Source of the DNA: Mesorhizobium sp. RMAD-H1
Lineage (GTDB): Bacteria; Pseudomonadota; Alphaproteobacteria; Rhizobiales; Rhizobiaceae
Length of the DNA: 64,000 bases
Assembly: GCF_014191375.1 (NCBI RefSeq)
Contig: NZ_JACHWN010000001.1
Location: forward strand, 496,001 to 560,000
Direction of reading: 5' to 3'
The notes under the pieces were generated by a model. That model was not told the DNA's origin, did not search any database, and saw nothing but the letters and a program-made list of their open reading frames with translations. Below, piece by piece: positions 8,212 through 17,307 of the stretch. Position 1 is the first letter of the stretch; the number at the start of each line of letters is the position of its first letter. Made by a program: the position numbers and the translations under genes.

Positions 8212-8961
8212 TCACTTCTTCTTCGTCAAAAACGCCATCACCGCCTCGCGCGCCTCCTGCGAGGTCAACCGCTCGGCGAAATGCCGGGCCTCCCGCGCGA
8301 TGCGGTCGCCGACCGGCTCATCCGGCCCGCGCAGCAGCGCCTTGGTAATCTGCATCGCCTGCGGGGGGCGGGCGGCAATGGCGCGCGCCGCATCGATCAC
8401 GGCTTGTTCAAGCTCTTCCGCCGGGACGATGCGATGGACGATCCCGGCCTCTTTCGCCGCTTCCGCCGAAAACCCTTCGCCCAATGCCAGCAGCGCGAAC
8501 GCCTTCTGATATCCCATCAGACGAGGAGCCAGCAGGCTCGACGCCGCCTCCGGCACAAGGCCAAGGTCGACAAATGGCGTGCGGAACAGGGATTGCGGGG
8601 TGGCGAAGGTCAGGTCGCAATGGAGATGGATCGTCGTGCCGATGCCGATGGCAAGGCCATCCACGCCGGAAACGACCGGCTTCTTGGCGGTTGAAAGCGC
8701 ACCGAGGAAATCGAGCACCTCCGCGCCCATGGTCCCGCCGCTTGCGGCCGCCATGAAATCCTGCATGTCGTTGCCGGCGGAAAAGGCGCCGGGCGCGCCG
8801 AAAAGCACATGCACGCGGATGGCGTCGTCCGCATCGCCTGCACGCAGCGCTTCGGCCATGGCGGCATACATGGCGCGGGTGAGGGCGTTCTTCTTCTCCG
8901 GCCGGGCGATGCGGATAAGCTGCACCGCTTCTATGCGTTCGATGATGATGTGTTCGGACAT
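8212..8961 (-). CDS. Enoyl-CoA hydratase/isomerase family protein
   Basis: A 249-residue crotonase-fold protein. The conserved parts are RPEKKNALTRAMYAAM near the N-terminus, FSAGNDMQDFM with the oxyanion-hole glycine near residue 65, and the second block FVDLGLVPEAASSLLAPRLMG with the catalytic-type Glu. Substrate specificity cannot be told; it could act in fatty-acid or amino-acid degradation. The start at ATG 8961 (MSEHIIIERIEAVQ) is preferred to the longer frame because it follows the stop of the acyl-CoA dehydrogenase gene by 8 bases, implying one operon. The two encoded enzymes catalyse successive beta-oxidation steps. Confidence 0.9.
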   Translation of the reverse strand: MSEHIIIERIEAVQLIRIARPEKKNALTRAMYAAMAEALRAGDADDAIRVHVLFGAPGAFSAGNDMQDFMAAASGGTMGAEVLDFLGALSTAKKPVVSGVDGLAIGIGTTIHLHCDLTFATPQSLFRTPFVDLGLVPEAASSLLAPRLMGYQKAFALLALGEGFSAEAAKEAGIVHRIVPAEELEQAVIDAARAIAARPPQAMQITKALLRGPDEPVGDRIAREARHFAERLTSQEAREAVMAFLTKKK

Positions 8962-8969
8962 GGCGATCC

Positions 8970-10739
8970 TCACTCGGCAAGCGCCGCGCGGGCGGCCATG
9001 AGGCTTTCCGCGCCATTGATGACGCAATGTTTGAGCGCCGTCGTTTCCTTCAGCAGGTTCTCCGCATAGAAGCGGCAGAGCACGGAACGCCCTGCATCTT
9101 CGCCGGTCAATGCACCCTTGGCGAGATAGGCGCCGCCGGCGGCGAGCCCGAACAGGCGGAGATAGGGCGTCGCGCCGCAGAGTGCCTGCTGCACCCGGCC
9201 TTCGGCCAGCGCCTGCTGCAGATGGAGCGTCGCCTCTTCGAGATCGGCAATGGCGAAGGCAAGGCAGCCGGCGGTGCCGCCCAGTTCCGCGCGGTTGGAG
9301 GCGGCAGCCTGATCCGCGATGGCGCGCAGTTCTGCGATATAGGCCTTCACATGCTCGCCATCATCGAGCGGCAGCTTGCGCTGCACGAGGTCGATCGCCT
9401 GGATGCCGTTGGTGCCCTCATAGATCGGCGCGATGCGTGCATCGCGCAGGAGCTGCGCCGCGCCGGTTTCCTCGATGAAGCCCATGCCGCCATGGATCTG
9501 GATGCCGAGTGAGGCCGCCTCGACGCCGATATCGGTTGAAAAAGCCTTCGCCACGGGGGTCAGAAGATTGGCGCGGTCCGTCCAGAAGCGCGCCTCATCG
9601 CTCGTCCCCGTGCGCGCCATGTCGAGCGCATGGGCGCAGGCATAGCCGATGGCGCGCGCGCTTTGCGTCAGCCCTTTCATGGTCAAAAGCATGCGCTGGA
9701 CGTCGGGATGCTCGACGATCGGGCTCATGTCGTTGCCGGGCTTTACCCCCGGCGCGCGGCCCTGCCGCCTTTCGCGGGAAAAGGCAAGCGCCTTCTGGTA
9801 GGCGGCTTCCGCCACCGCGACGCCCTGCATGCCGACCAGCAGCCGGGCATTGTTCATCATCGTGAACATGCAGGCGAGACCGCGGTTCTCCTCGCCGACA
9901 AGCCAGCCCGTCGCACCGTCTCCGGAGATGCTGTCGCCATAGATCATGGTGCAGGTGGGGGAGGCGTGGATACCGAGCTTGTGCTCGATGCCGGCGCAGA
10001 ACACCTCATTGCGCTTGCTTGGGTTTCCATCCGCATCGGGAATGAATTTCGGCACCAGGAACAGCGAGATGCCCTTCGTGCCCGCCGGGGCGTCGGGCAG
10101 GCGCGCAAGCACCAGATGGACGATATTGTCCGTCATGTCGTGCTCGCCATAGGTGATGAAGATCTTCTGGCCGAAGATGGAATAGGTGCCGTCGCCATTG
10201 CGCGCCGCGCGGGCCTTGAGCGCGCCCAGATCGGAGCCTGCCTGCGGCTCCGTCAGGTTCATCGTTCCCGTCCATTCGCCGGAGATGAGCTTCGGCAGGT
10301 AGAGCGCCTTCAATTCGTCGGAAGCGTGCTTTTCCAGCGCCTCGACCGCGCCCATGGTCAGCGTCGGGGCGAGTGCGAAGGCGAGGGAGCCGGAATTCCA
10401 CATCTCGGAGACGGCGACGGAAAGCATGGTCGGCAGCGCCTGCCCGCCATATTCTTCTGCCCCCGTCAGCGCGTTCCAGCCGCCGGCCGCCCAGTCGCGG
10501 TAGAGCTCCTTCCAGCCCGGCGCGGTGGTGACGATGCCGTCCTTCAATGCTGCGCCATGCTTGTCGCCGGTTTCCCGCAAGGGGGCGATCCGCTCGGCGG
10601 CGAATTTCGCCGCCTCTTCCAGAATGGCGTCGACGACGTCACCGGAAAGTTCGCCGAAGCGCTTCTGTTCCAGCGCTTCTTCCAGCCCGGCCACCTGTTT
10701 CAGCGTATGGGCGATATCATTGACGGGCGCACGATACAT
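8970..10739 (-). CDS. Acyl-CoA dehydrogenase (long form with C-terminal domain)
   Basis: A 589-residue FAD enzyme that oxidises acyl-CoA to 2-enoyl-CoA and hands electrons to ETF. It has the N-terminal, middle (NLTEPQAGSDLGALKARA) and C-terminal acyl-CoA dehydrogenase domains, with the catalytic-base motif IYEGTNGIQAIDLV near residue 430, and an extra C-terminal extension as in FadE-like and DmdC-like (3-methylmercaptopropionyl-CoA dehydrogenase) proteins. The start at ATG 10739 (MYRAPVNDIAHTLK) matches the family. It is the first gene of an operon with the downstream enoyl-CoA hydratase. The exact substrate is unknown. Confidence 0.92.
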   Translation of the reverse strand: MYRAPVNDIAHTLKQVAGLEEALEQKRFGELSGDVVDAILEEAAKFAAERIAPLRETGDKHGAALKDGIVTTAPGWKELYRDWAAGGWNALTGAEEYGGQALPTMLSVAVSEMWNSGSLAFALAPTLTMGAVEALEKHASDELKALYLPKLISGEWTGTMNLTEPQAGSDLGALKARAARNGDGTYSIFGQKIFITYGEHDMTDNIVHLVLARLPDAPAGTKGISLFLVPKFIPDADGNPSKRNEVFCAGIEHKLGIHASPTCTMIYGDSISGDGATGWLVGEENRGLACMFTMMNNARLLVGMQGVAVAEAAYQKALAFSRERRQGRAPGVKPGNDMSPIVEHPDVQRMLLTMKGLTQSARAIGYACAHALDMARTGTSDEARFWTDRANLLTPVAKAFSTDIGVEAASLGIQIHGGMGFIEETGAAQLLRDARIAPIYEGTNGIQAIDLVQRKLPLDDGEHVKAYIAELRAIADQAAASNRAELGGTAGCLAFAIADLEEATLHLQQALAEGRVQQALCGATPYLRLFGLAAGGAYLAKGALTGEDAGRSVLCRFYAENLLKETTALKHCVINGAESLMAARAALAE

Positions 10740-10859
10740 GAAATCTCCTCCGCGGCGTTGGGCGCCCGCGATGCGAACGCCCACTCATTTTCCTGCCTCG
10801 GAGAATTGCTATCGGCTTATTACGTAAACGTCAATAATGCTGACGGTCACCCTTCCCGG

Positions 10860-11180
10860 TCAAACCAATATGTCCGTTGCCTTGTGATTTTCATCGACGC
10901 CGTCAAGGAGAACGACGCTGCCTTCCGAATTGTCGGTGCGCAGATGCATGATCGCCTGATAGGCAGGGGAGGCGTACCATGCGCGGGCACGCTCCATGTC
11001 GGGGAAGGCGATCATGATCAGATCGGCCGGCCATTCGCCTTCCAGAACGGTCTTCTTCGCGCCATGAACGATGTAACGCCCTCCAAAAGGGGCCAGAGTT
11101 TCATCGATTCTCTGCAGATATTCGACGATTCCCGGTCCCATCGTGACATTGTGGAGGAGGGCGGCGGCATATGCGGTCAT
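10860..11180 (-). CDS. DUF1330 domain-containing protein
   Basis: A 106-residue protein of the DUF1330 family, a small dimeric alpha-beta barrel (ferredoxin-like) domain. The family pattern shows in YLQRIDETLAPFGGRYIVHG, LEGEWPADLIMIAFPDMERARAWYASPAYQAI and the final short beta segment. No enzymatic activity is established for the family. It is divergent from an XRE-type regulator gene with only 113 bases between the two starts, so the regulator probably controls it. Confidence 0.88.
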   Translation of the reverse strand: MTAYAAALLHNVTMGPGIVEYLQRIDETLAPFGGRYIVHGAKKTVLEGEWPADLIMIAFPDMERARAWYASPAYQAIMHLRTDNSEGSVVLLDGVDENHKATDILV

Positions 11181-11243
11181 GATTGGGTTCCTTTCGACTT
11201 GACTGAACGGAGCCGAATATCGCCAGGGCCGTGCGGTAAGTCG

Positions 11244-11260
11244 ATTACATCAGAGGTAAT
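11244..11260. promoter_or_regulatory. Candidate operator between DUF1330 and XRE genes
   Basis: Perfect inverted repeat ATTAC-N7-GTAAT in the 113-bp divergent intergenic region, 34 bases before the regulator start. It is the only clear dyad there, so it is a reasonable binding site for the adjacent helix-turn-helix protein. Inference only. Confidence 0.45.
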
Positions 11261-11293
11261 AGAAATCATGCGCCATCATGATAATTTCATCCC

Positions 11294-12100
11294 ATGACCC
11301 ACGCATCTGCTTCCGTCGGAAATCTCATTCAATCCTGGCGCCGCAACAGGCGCTTGAGCCAGCTGGACCTCGCAGCCGAGGCAGGGATATCGCAAAAGCA
11401 TCTGAGCTTCGTGGAATCCGGGCGCTCGCAGCCGAGCAGGGAAATGATCCTGCATCTGGCGGAACATCTCGGTATTCCCATGCGCGAGCAAAACGCGCTC
11501 TTGCTCGCAGCCGGTTATGCGCCGGTCTATCACGAGCGTGCGCTGGATGACCCCGAACTGGAAACGGCAAGGGAGGCGGTCGACCTGATCCTCAAGGGCC
11601 ATGAGCCGCATCCGGCCCTTGCCGTGGATCGCCAATGGAACCTCATCTCCGCCAATCGCGCCGTCGACTTTCTGCTTCAAGGCGTTGATGCAGCGCTGCT
11701 TTCGCCGCCGGTGAATGTCCTGCGTTTGAGCCTCCACCCCGAAGGGCTGGGCCCCCGGATCGTCAATTACCGCCAGTGGCGGGCCCATGTGATCGAACGT
11801 CTCGTCAGGCAGATGGATCATCTGCCCGATGCTTCGCTGATGGCGCTTGTCGGGGAGATCAAATCCTATCCGGTGCCTGCAGGTGCAAAGCCCTACCGGG
11901 GCGACACGGCACTGAACGCCATCGCGGTGCCCTTCATGCTTGCCACGGAAAAGGGCACGCTTTCTTTCATCTCCACCACGACCGTTTTCGGCACGGCGGT
12001 CGACATCACGCTTTCGGAACTCGTGATCGAATCCTTCTTCCCCGCAGACAGGCAGACGGCCGAAATCATGCGGCTGTCCGCTGTCCCGTCTGAGGCGTGA
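11294..12100 (+). CDS. XRE family regulator with MmyB-like ligand-binding domain
   Basis: A 268-residue transcription factor. Residues 5-65 form a Cro/cI helix-turn-helix (NLIQSWRRNRRLSQLDLAAEAGISQKHLSFVESGRSQPSREMILHLAEHLGIP). Residues about 95-260 match the MmyB-like ligand-binding domain (ALAVDRQWNLISANRAV, then LHPEGLGPRIVNYRQW). These domains are PAS-like and bind unidentified small hydrophobic ligands. Divergent orientation relative to the DUF1330 gene suggests local control. The start is ATG 11294; a convincing ribosome-binding site is not seen. Confidence 0.9.
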   Translation: MTHASASVGNLIQSWRRNRRLSQLDLAAEAGISQKHLSFVESGRSQPSREMILHLAEHLGIPMREQNALLLAAGYAPVYHERALDDPELETAREAVDLILKGHEPHPALAVDRQWNLISANRAVDFLLQGVDAALLSPPVNVLRLSLHPEGLGPRIVNYRQWRAHVIERLVRQMDHLPDASLMALVGEIKSYPVPAGAKPYRGDTALNAIAVPFMLATEKGTLSFISTTTVFGTAVDITLSELVIESFFPADRQTAEIMRLSAVPSEA

Positions 12101-12139
12101 GAGAAGCGGAGCGGCCTAGAATGGTTCCTGTCTTAACGA

Positions 12140-12303
12140 GCCCCTCACCCTTACCCTCTCCCCGTTCAGACGGGGAGAGGGGGACGTGTGGCATTCGCGC
12201 TCATTATTTCACTTGGGGTGCCCGGCAGAAACGCAGAAGAGCGTGCAGCCAACATTAAGGTCTCCCTCTCCCCGTTCGCGGGGAGAGGGTAAGGGTGAGG
12301 GGC
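12140..12303. repeat. Large inverted-repeat element (CCCTCACCCTTACCCTCTCCCC ends)
   Basis: The two ends (about 40 bp each) are inverted copies: CCCTCACCCTTACCCTC at the left and its complement at the right, each enclosing its own small CCCCG/CGGGG hairpin. They flank a core of about 80 bp. The ends differ from those of the six mosaic elements, so this is another family. It separates the XRE regulator gene from purD and lies in the space where both convergent genes end. Confidence 0.8.
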
Positions 12304-12343
12304 ACTCCACAACGCTCGTGCCTCTATCTTAACGTGAAACGAA

Positions 12344-13627
12344 TTAGCCGGCCGCCTTCTCCCGCTCCACCGCGCGCCAGCCGATGTCGGACCGATAGAA
12401 GCCGCCGGGCCAGTCGATGGCCTTCACCGCCGCATAGGCCTTTTCCTGCGCCTCGGCCACGCTCTTGCCCGTGGCGGTGACGTTGAGCACCCGCCCGCCA
12501 TTGGCGACGAGCTGGCCGTCCTTCACCGCCGTGCCGGCGTGGAAGATCTGCACATCAGGCAGCTTGGCTGCTTCGTCAATATCCTTGATCACGCTGCCCT
12601 TTTCCGGCGCGGCAGGGTAGCCCTTCGCCGCCATCACCACGGTCAGCGCGGGATCGTCGCTCCAGCGGATCGAGACCTGGTCGAGCAGCCCATCGGCGGC
12701 GGCGTTCAGAAGCAAGAGCAGATCATCCTTCAGCCGCATCATCAGCACCTGGCATTCAGGGTCGCCGAAGCGGGTGTTGTATTCGATGAGCTTCGGCCCA
12801 TCCCTGGTGATCATCAGCCCGGCAAAGAGGATGCCCGAGAAGGGCGCGCCGATTTCCGCCATGCCGCGCATGGTCGGCTCGATCAGTTCGCGCATGGTGC
12901 GCTCGATCATGTCAGGCGTCATGACCGGGGCCGGGGAGTAGGCCCCCATGCCGCCCGTGTTGACGCCCGTATCGCCGTCGCCGACGCGCTTGTGGTCCTG
13001 GGCGGTGCCGAGTGGCAGGGCCGTCTTGCCGTCGCAAAGGCAGAAGAAGCTCGCCTCCTCGCCGTCGAGATATTCCTCCACCACCACTTCCGCACCGGCA
13101 GAGCCGAACGCGCCCTCAAAGCAGGCGTCCACCGCGTCGAGTGCGTCCTGAAGCGTCATGGCGACGACCACGCCCTTGCCCGCCGCAAGCCCGTCCGCCT
13201 TGACGACGATGGGCGCGCCTTTTTCGCGGATATAGGCCTTGGCCTTCGGCGCATTGTTGAAGCGACCATAAGCGCCGGTCGGGATATTGAAGCGGGCGCA
13301 GAGATCCTTGGTGAACCCCTTCGAGCCCTCGAGTTGCGCCGCCGCCTTGGATGGGCCGAACACCTTGATGCCGGCGGCACGCAAATCATCGGCAAGGCCG
13401 GCGACGAGCGGCGCTTCCGGGCCGACGACCACGAGGTCGATGCCCTTCTCCTTGCAGAATGCTATCACCGCCGCATGGTCCGCGATGTCCAGCGCCACGC
13501 AGGTGGCGGCTTCGGCGATGCCCGGATTGCCGGGGGCGCAATAGAGCTGATCGAGCACCGGCGAGGCGGCGATCTTCCATGCCAGCGCGTGTTCGCGTCC
13601 GCCCGAACCGATCAACAGAACTTTCAT
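12344..13627 (-). CDS. purD: Phosphoribosylamine--glycine ligase
   Basis: GAR synthetase, the second step of purine biosynthesis, joining glycine to phosphoribosylamine with ATP. The 427-residue length and domain order are normal: an N-terminal domain beginning [17 protein letters not shown], the ATP-grasp region ([17 protein letters not shown], then [19 protein letters not shown]) and the metal-binding [14 protein letters not shown] ... [13 protein letters not shown]. The start at ATG 13627 is set by the conserved N-terminus; upstream codons in the frame are not conserved. It runs divergently from ubiA. Confidence 0.96.
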   Translation of the reverse strand: MKVLLIGSGGREHALAWKIAASPVLDQLYCAPGNPGIAEAATCVALDIADHAAVIAFCKEKGIDLVVVGPEAPLVAGLADDLRAAGIKVFGPSKAAAQLEGSKGFTKDLCARFNIPTGAYGRFNNAPKAKAYIREKGAPIVVKADGLAAGKGVVVAMTLQDALDAVDACFEGAFGSAGAEVVVEEYLDGEEASFFCLCDGKTALPLGTAQDHKRVGDGDTGVNTGGMGAYSPAPVMTPDMIERTMRELIEPTMRGMAEIGAPFSGILFAGLMITRDGPKLIEYNTRFGDPECQVLMMRLKDDLLLLLNAAADGLLDQVSIRWSDDPALTVVMAAKGYPAAPEKGSVIKDIDEAAKLPDVQIFHAGTAVKDGQLVANGGRVLNVTATGKSVAEAQEKAYAAVKAIDWPGGFYRSDIGWRAVEREKAAG

Positions 13628-13766
13628 GGGCCTTGCTCCATCTGCGTGAAATAAGTAAGTGCTTACTGAACTCAGGTCTCTATGATCCGTCGGGCGATGG
13701 GGCAAGAGCAGCAGCGGTATTTGCCCAAAAAAGTCGGCGATAACTTGGCCGCAGGAACGGAACACC

Positions 13767-14768
13767 ATGCCGCAATCGAATGCCAATTCGGATATCCAGT
13801 CGCGCATCGCGCGCGGCCGCGTCATGGACGCGCCATCCGGCCACTGGGTCTACCGTGCATTGCCGCAATGGCTTTGGCCCTATGCGCAGCTTGCCCGGTG
13901 GGACCGGCCGATCGGCTGGCAATTGCTGCGCTGGCCCTGCTGGTGGTCGGCGGCGCTGGTCGCCGCGGCGGGTGCGAAGCCCGGAGCCGATGCCTGGAGC
14001 GTGCTTCCCTCGCTGTGGCATCTTGTCCTGTTCCTGATCGGTGCCATGGCCATGCGCGGCGCCGGCTGCACCTATAATGACCTCGTCGATCAGGATATCG
14101 ATGACAAAGTGGCGCGCACCCGCTCGCGGCCGCTGCCGTCGGGGCAGGTGACGCGCCGGCAAGCCAAGATATTCCTCGTCCTGCAGGCGCTCGTCGGCCT
14201 CGCCGTGCTCCTGCAGTTCAATACATTCACCATCCTGCTCGGCATCAGTTCGCTGGTGATCGTCGCGGCCTATCCCTTCATGAAGAGGATCACCAACTGG
14301 CCGCAATTCGTGCTGGGCTTGGCCTTTTCCTGGGGCGCGCTGATGGGCTGGGCGGCCGACAAGGGAAGCCTGGCTCTGTCTCCGCTTCTGCTTTACGCCG
14401 GGGCGATCCTTTGGACCATCGGCTACGACACCATCTACGCCCATCAGGACAAGGAGGACGATGCGCTGGTCGGCGTCCGTTCCACCGCACGGCTCTTCGG
14501 CGCAAGGACGAAGGAGGCGCTGCTCGTGCTCTATGGCGGCGCGCTGGCGCTGTTTCTTGCCGCTTTTGCGGTCGCGGAGGTGCCGATGCCGGCGCTCGCC
14601 GGCCTGCTTGCCGCCGGCGCGCATCTCTACCGCCAGATCGCCGTTCTCGATATCGACAATCACGACCAGTGCCTGCGGCTGTTCAAATCGAACAACATCG
14701 TCGGCTGGCTGATCTTCCTCGGGCTGGTCTTCGGCGCGCTCTGGGTGGTGCTGAAGCCGCTCGTATAG
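13767..14768 (+). CDS. ubiA: 4-hydroxybenzoate polyprenyltransferase
   Basis: Inner-membrane prenyltransferase that attaches the polyprenyl tail to 4-hydroxybenzoate in ubiquinone biosynthesis. It is 333 residues with about eight hydrophobic segments. The two Asp-rich motifs that bind Mg-polyprenyl diphosphate are present: NDLVDQDID starting at Asn104 and [13 protein letters not shown] around residue 220. The N-terminal 40 residues are a hydrophilic extension common in rhizobial UbiA. It is monocistronic and flanked on the 3' side by an octamer-type inverted repeat and the convergent pdxH. Confidence 0.95.
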   Translation: MPQSNANSDIQSRIARGRVMDAPSGHWVYRALPQWLWPYAQLARWDRPIGWQLLRWPCWWSAALVAAAGAKPGADAWSVLPSLWHLVLFLIGAMAMRGAGCTYNDLVDQDIDDKVARTRSRPLPSGQVTRRQAKIFLVLQALVGLAVLLQFNTFTILLGISSLVIVAAYPFMKRITNWPQFVLGLAFSWGALMGWAADKGSLALSPLLLYAGAILWTIGYDTIYAHQDKEDDALVGVRSTARLFGARTKEALLVLYGGALALFLAAFAVAEVPMPALAGLLAAGAHLYRQIAVLDIDNHDQCLRLFKSNNIVGWLIFLGLVFGALWVVLKPLV

Positions 14769-14850
14769 TTGAGATAATGAGTAGTGAACAGTGAGATACA
14801 GGACCATTTTCTATCTCACTATCTCACTATTCCCTACCTCACTCCCTCAC
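14769..14850. repeat. Octamer-period inverted repeat (TATCTCAC units)
   Basis: The left arm holds GAGATAA, TGAGTAGTGAACAG and TGAGATA units; the right arm holds two exact TATCTCAC octamers followed by degenerate units ending in CTCAC. The arms are imperfectly complementary. The right end overlaps the 3' end of the convergent pdxH. It has the same architecture as the arrays at 35691 and 57238 but a different unit. Confidence 0.6.
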
Positions 14851-15467
14851 GGATAAAGCCTCGTCTTTTCCCACTCGCCTTCCGGCGTTGCACGGGTGAA
14901 GAGCACCCGGTCGTGCAGGCGGAAGGGGCGGTCGTGCCAGAACTCGATGGAGACGGGCCGGATGCGGAAGCCCGACCAGTAGGACGGGCGGGGGATATCG
15001 CCGATGGCATAGCGCGCTGAATATTCGGCGACCGCCTTTTCCAGCGCGAAGCGGCTTTCGAGCGGGCGCGATTGCTTCGAGGCCCAGGCGCCGATGCGGC
15101 TGCCGCGCGGTCGCGAGGCATAATAGGCATCCGCCTCCTCGTCACTCACCTGCTCGACCGGCCCGCGCACCCGCACCTGCCGGCGCAGCGACTTCCAGTG
15201 AAAGCACATGGCCGCCTTCTGCGAAGCGAGTATTTCCCGCCCCTTTTTGCTTTCATAATTTGTGTAAAAGACGAATCCGCTCTCGTCAAAATCCTTCAGA
15301 AGCACCATTCTGACATTGGGCAAGCCGTTTTCATCGACGGTGGCGAGCGCCAGCGCATTGGGGTCGTTGGGTTCCGATTTCGTTGCGTCGGAAAGCCACT
15401 CCGCAAAGAGTTGAAACGGTTCCGCTGCCTGCGTAAAGTCACCGCTTGTTAACCCGGTATCGCCCAT
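14847..15467 (-). CDS. pdxH: Pyridoxamine 5'-phosphate oxidase
   Basis: FMN enzyme that oxidises pyridoxamine or pyridoxine 5'-phosphate to pyridoxal 5'-phosphate. The 206-residue length is typical. Conserved segments include [49 protein letters not shown] and the C-terminal [20 protein letters not shown]. The start at ATG 15467 gives the usual N-terminal arm. The gene is divergent from a lipoprotein gene, with dnaJ-like and fabI genes beyond it, an order I associate with rhizobial genomes. Confidence 0.95.
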   Translation of the reverse strand: MGDTGLTSGDFTQAAEPFQLFAEWLSDATKSEPNDPNALALATVDENGLPNVRMVLLKDFDESGFVFYTNYESKKGREILASQKAAMCFHWKSLRRQVRVRGPVEQVSDEEADAYYASRPRGSRIGAWASKQSRPLESRFALEKAVAEYSARYAIGDIPRPSYWSGFRIRPVSIEFWHDRPFRLHDRVLFTRATPEGEWEKTRLYP

Positions 15468-15504
15468 AATCTCGCCTCGTCAGCAACAACAAAAGGGAAA
15501 GGCA

Positions 15505-16032
15505 TTGGCATCCGAAAATGCGCGCCTCGCGAACCTGTCCGCAACCGGCCGCGCTGCCGCTCCCCTCATGAGCCCGACTCCGAAAAGTTGCAGACTTTTC
15601 GGACGAAATCGTGCGACCGGAACATGCGGTCGCCTGGCGGCTGTCATTGCGCTGTGCGCGCTTGCCGGCTGTGCCATGAAGGGGTTCAGCATCGAGAAGG
15701 CCGTTCCCGACACGACGACCATTACCGGGTCTGTTCCAGCCGCGCAACAGGGCGAGATCGACTCGGGCAAGCTGTCCGACCAGGTGACGATCCGCAACAT
15801 CGTCTCGGCGCTCGATTTCCGCAAATGGGGCGAAACGCCCATTCCATGGGCCAATCCCGAAACCGGCAGCCAGGGCACCATCACCACCGTGGCGGAGGAG
15901 AAGACCGAGACCGGCCTCTGCCGCCAGTTCCAGACCTCGCGCGAGGCGTTCGACGGCGTATCGCTCTATCGCGGCGAGACCTGCCTGCAGAGGGATGGCG
16001 CGTGGATGCTCAAATCCTTCGCTCCGCTTTGA
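15505..16032 (+). CDS. Putative outer-membrane lipoprotein (RT0821/Lpp0805-like surface protein)
   Basis: A 175-codon frame with a lipobox (ALCALAGC, Cys56 counted from TTG 15505), so the mature protein should be lipid-anchored. The soluble part (DQVTIRNIVSALDF ... TGLCRQFQTSREAFDGVSLYRGETCLQRDGAWML) resembles the RT0821/Lpp0805-type surface-protein family. The start is unclear: TTG 15505 has AAGGGA at 15493-15498, while ATG 15568 lies within a palindromic repeat element that spans 15567-15617. The stretch between that ATG and the hydrophobic segment is encoded by the repeat, so the N-terminus has probably been altered by its insertion. Confidence 0.75.
   Translation: MASENARLANLSATGRAAAPLMSPTPKSCRLFGRNRATGTCGRLAAVIALCALAGCAMKGFSIEKAVPDTTTITGSVPAAQQGEIDSGKLSDQVTIRNIVSALDFRKWGETPIPWANPETGSQGTITTVAEEKTETGLCRQFQTSREAFDGVSLYRGETCLQRDGAWMLKSFAPL
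15567..15617. repeat. CATGAT-type palindromic element inside the 5' end of a lipoprotein gene
   Basis: Contains CCGAAAAG-N7-CTTTTCGG at 15580-15602, flanked by CATGAG on the left and a degenerate AATCGTGCG on the right. This matches the elements at 32765, 60168 and 60223. Here it lies within the open frame of the lipoprotein gene without breaking it. Confidence 0.75.
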
Positions 16033-16167
16033 GCGGGCGCAGATTCTCCAGTAGGACCGCGCAATGGGATAAGCGGCGGATTTTCAATGGTAAATCTGGA
16101 ATTTCCGCCTGGGAATACGCATATCAAGGGCGATTTCTGAGAATTTTCTTCCGCGAAGAGGAACGAG

Positions 16168-17115
16168 ATGCGCGATCCCTATAGCGTGCTGGGCGTCGCC
16201 AAAACGGCGAAGCCCGAAGAGATAAAATCGGCGTACCGCAAGCTTGCCAAGAAATATCATCCCGACCAGAATCCGGATGATCCCAAGGCGAAGGAGCGCT
16301 TCGCCGAGGCGAGCCAGGCCTATGACATCCTCTCCGACAAGGAGCGCCGGGCGCAGTTCGACCGCGGCGAGATCGATGCCGAGGGCAAGCCTGTATTCCA
16401 GGGCTTCCACCCGGGCGCGGGGGCTGCCGGCGGTGATCCCTTCGCCGAGTTCGCCCGCCGGGCGGGCGCCGGCGGCAGGGGCGGTGGCTTTGAGTTTCGC
16501 GCCGGTCCGGGCGGCTTCAGCCAGGGCAATTTCTCTGGCGCGGAAGATATTCTGAACGATCTCTTCGGCGGTGCCTTCGGTGCCGGTGCGGCGGGCGCCA
16601 GGCCCCGCGGCAGGCAGGCGAAGGGCGCCGACCTCATGGCTTCCATCGACATTACGCTCGAACAGGCGGCCGGGGCGGAGAAGGTCGAGGCGATCTTCCC
16701 CAATGGCAAGCGGCTTTCGATCAAGCTGCCGAAATATGTCGAGGACGGCCAGACGATCCGGCTGAAAGGGCAGGGCGAGGCGATGCTCGGCGGGACGCCG
16801 GGCGATGCGCTGGTGACGATTCGCTTCAGGCCGCATCCGCGCTTCCGGCTGGAAGGCCGCGACCTGCATCTCGACCTGCCCGTCTCGCTTTCCGACGCGG
16901 TGTTGGGGGCCCGCATCGAGGTGGAGACGCTCGATGGCCGCATCGCGGTCAAGATCCCGCCCTGGTCGAGCTCCGACCGCGTCCTGCGGTTGAAGGGAAA
17001 GGGGCTGCCGACCAAGACCGGAGAACGCGCCGATCTCTTCGTGCATGTCCGCGTCATGCTGCCGGAAGAGGGCGATCCCGAGCTGGAGGCCTTCCTGCGG
17101 CAGCGCGCGGCATAG
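16168..17115 (+). CDS. DnaJ-like co-chaperone (CbpA type, no zinc finger)
   Basis: A 315-residue Hsp40. The J domain (residues 3-66) has the HPD tripeptide at 31-33 (KKYHPDQNP) that stimulates the DnaK ATPase. A Gly/Phe-rich linker follows (about 75-150, [11 protein letters not shown] ... [11 protein letters not shown]), then the C-terminal substrate-binding domains (about 155-305) without the Cys-rich zinc repeats. It is therefore class II (CbpA-like), not DnaJ itself. AGGAACGAG lies just upstream of ATG 16168. It precedes fabI after a 190-base gap. Confidence 0.93.
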   Translation: MRDPYSVLGVAKTAKPEEIKSAYRKLAKKYHPDQNPDDPKAKERFAEASQAYDILSDKERRAQFDRGEIDAEGKPVFQGFHPGAGAAGGDPFAEFARRAGAGGRGGGFEFRAGPGGFSQGNFSGAEDILNDLFGGAFGAGAAGARPRGRQAKGADLMASIDITLEQAAGAEKVEAIFPNGKRLSIKLPKYVEDGQTIRLKGQGEAMLGGTPGDALVTIRFRPHPRFRLEGRDLHLDLPVSLSDAVLGARIEVETLDGRIAVKIPPWSSSDRVLRLKGKGLPTKTGERADLFVHVRVMLPEEGDPELEAFLRQRAA

Positions 17116-17132
17116 CAATGACGCATCCAAAA

Positions 17133-17164
17133 TACCCCCTGCGGCCGGCGGGCCGGAGGGGGTA
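17133..17164. terminator. Possible stem-loop after the DnaJ-like gene
   Basis: TACCCCCT-GC-GGCC with loop GGCG and GGCC-GG-AGGGGGTA, an interrupted 12-bp stem 17 bases after the stop. There is no T-run on the + strand, so it is a weak intrinsic terminator at best; it could be a processing or attenuation structure ahead of fabI. Confidence 0.35.
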
Positions 17165-17181
17165 AAAGGAGCGCACTCACG

Positions 17182-17244
17182 GTGCGACGCCTCGTTTCCA
17201 TCAAGTTTTTGATAATTCCCGCCTTTTTCATCGCTCTTGCTTGA
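17182..17244 (+). other. Possible 20-codon hydrophobic leader ORF upstream of fabI
   Basis: GTG at 17182 opens a 20-codon frame ending at TGA 17242-17244. It would encode a basic start (MRRLVSIK) followed by a hydrophobic run (FLIIPAFFIALA). An AAAGGAG stretch lies at 17165-17171. It could be a translated leader peptide of fabI or chance. It is too short to trust without conservation data. Confidence 0.25.
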
Positions 17245-17307
17245 AGCCCGGACGAGGCTGTGCAATACGGCACTATTGCCAATACAATTTTGACGAGGGT
17301 CGGGGTA

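Noticed and set aside
9630-11297. 555-codon open frame on the plus strand
   Set aside because: Opposite the acyl-CoA dehydrogenase and DUF1330 genes; no family resemblance.
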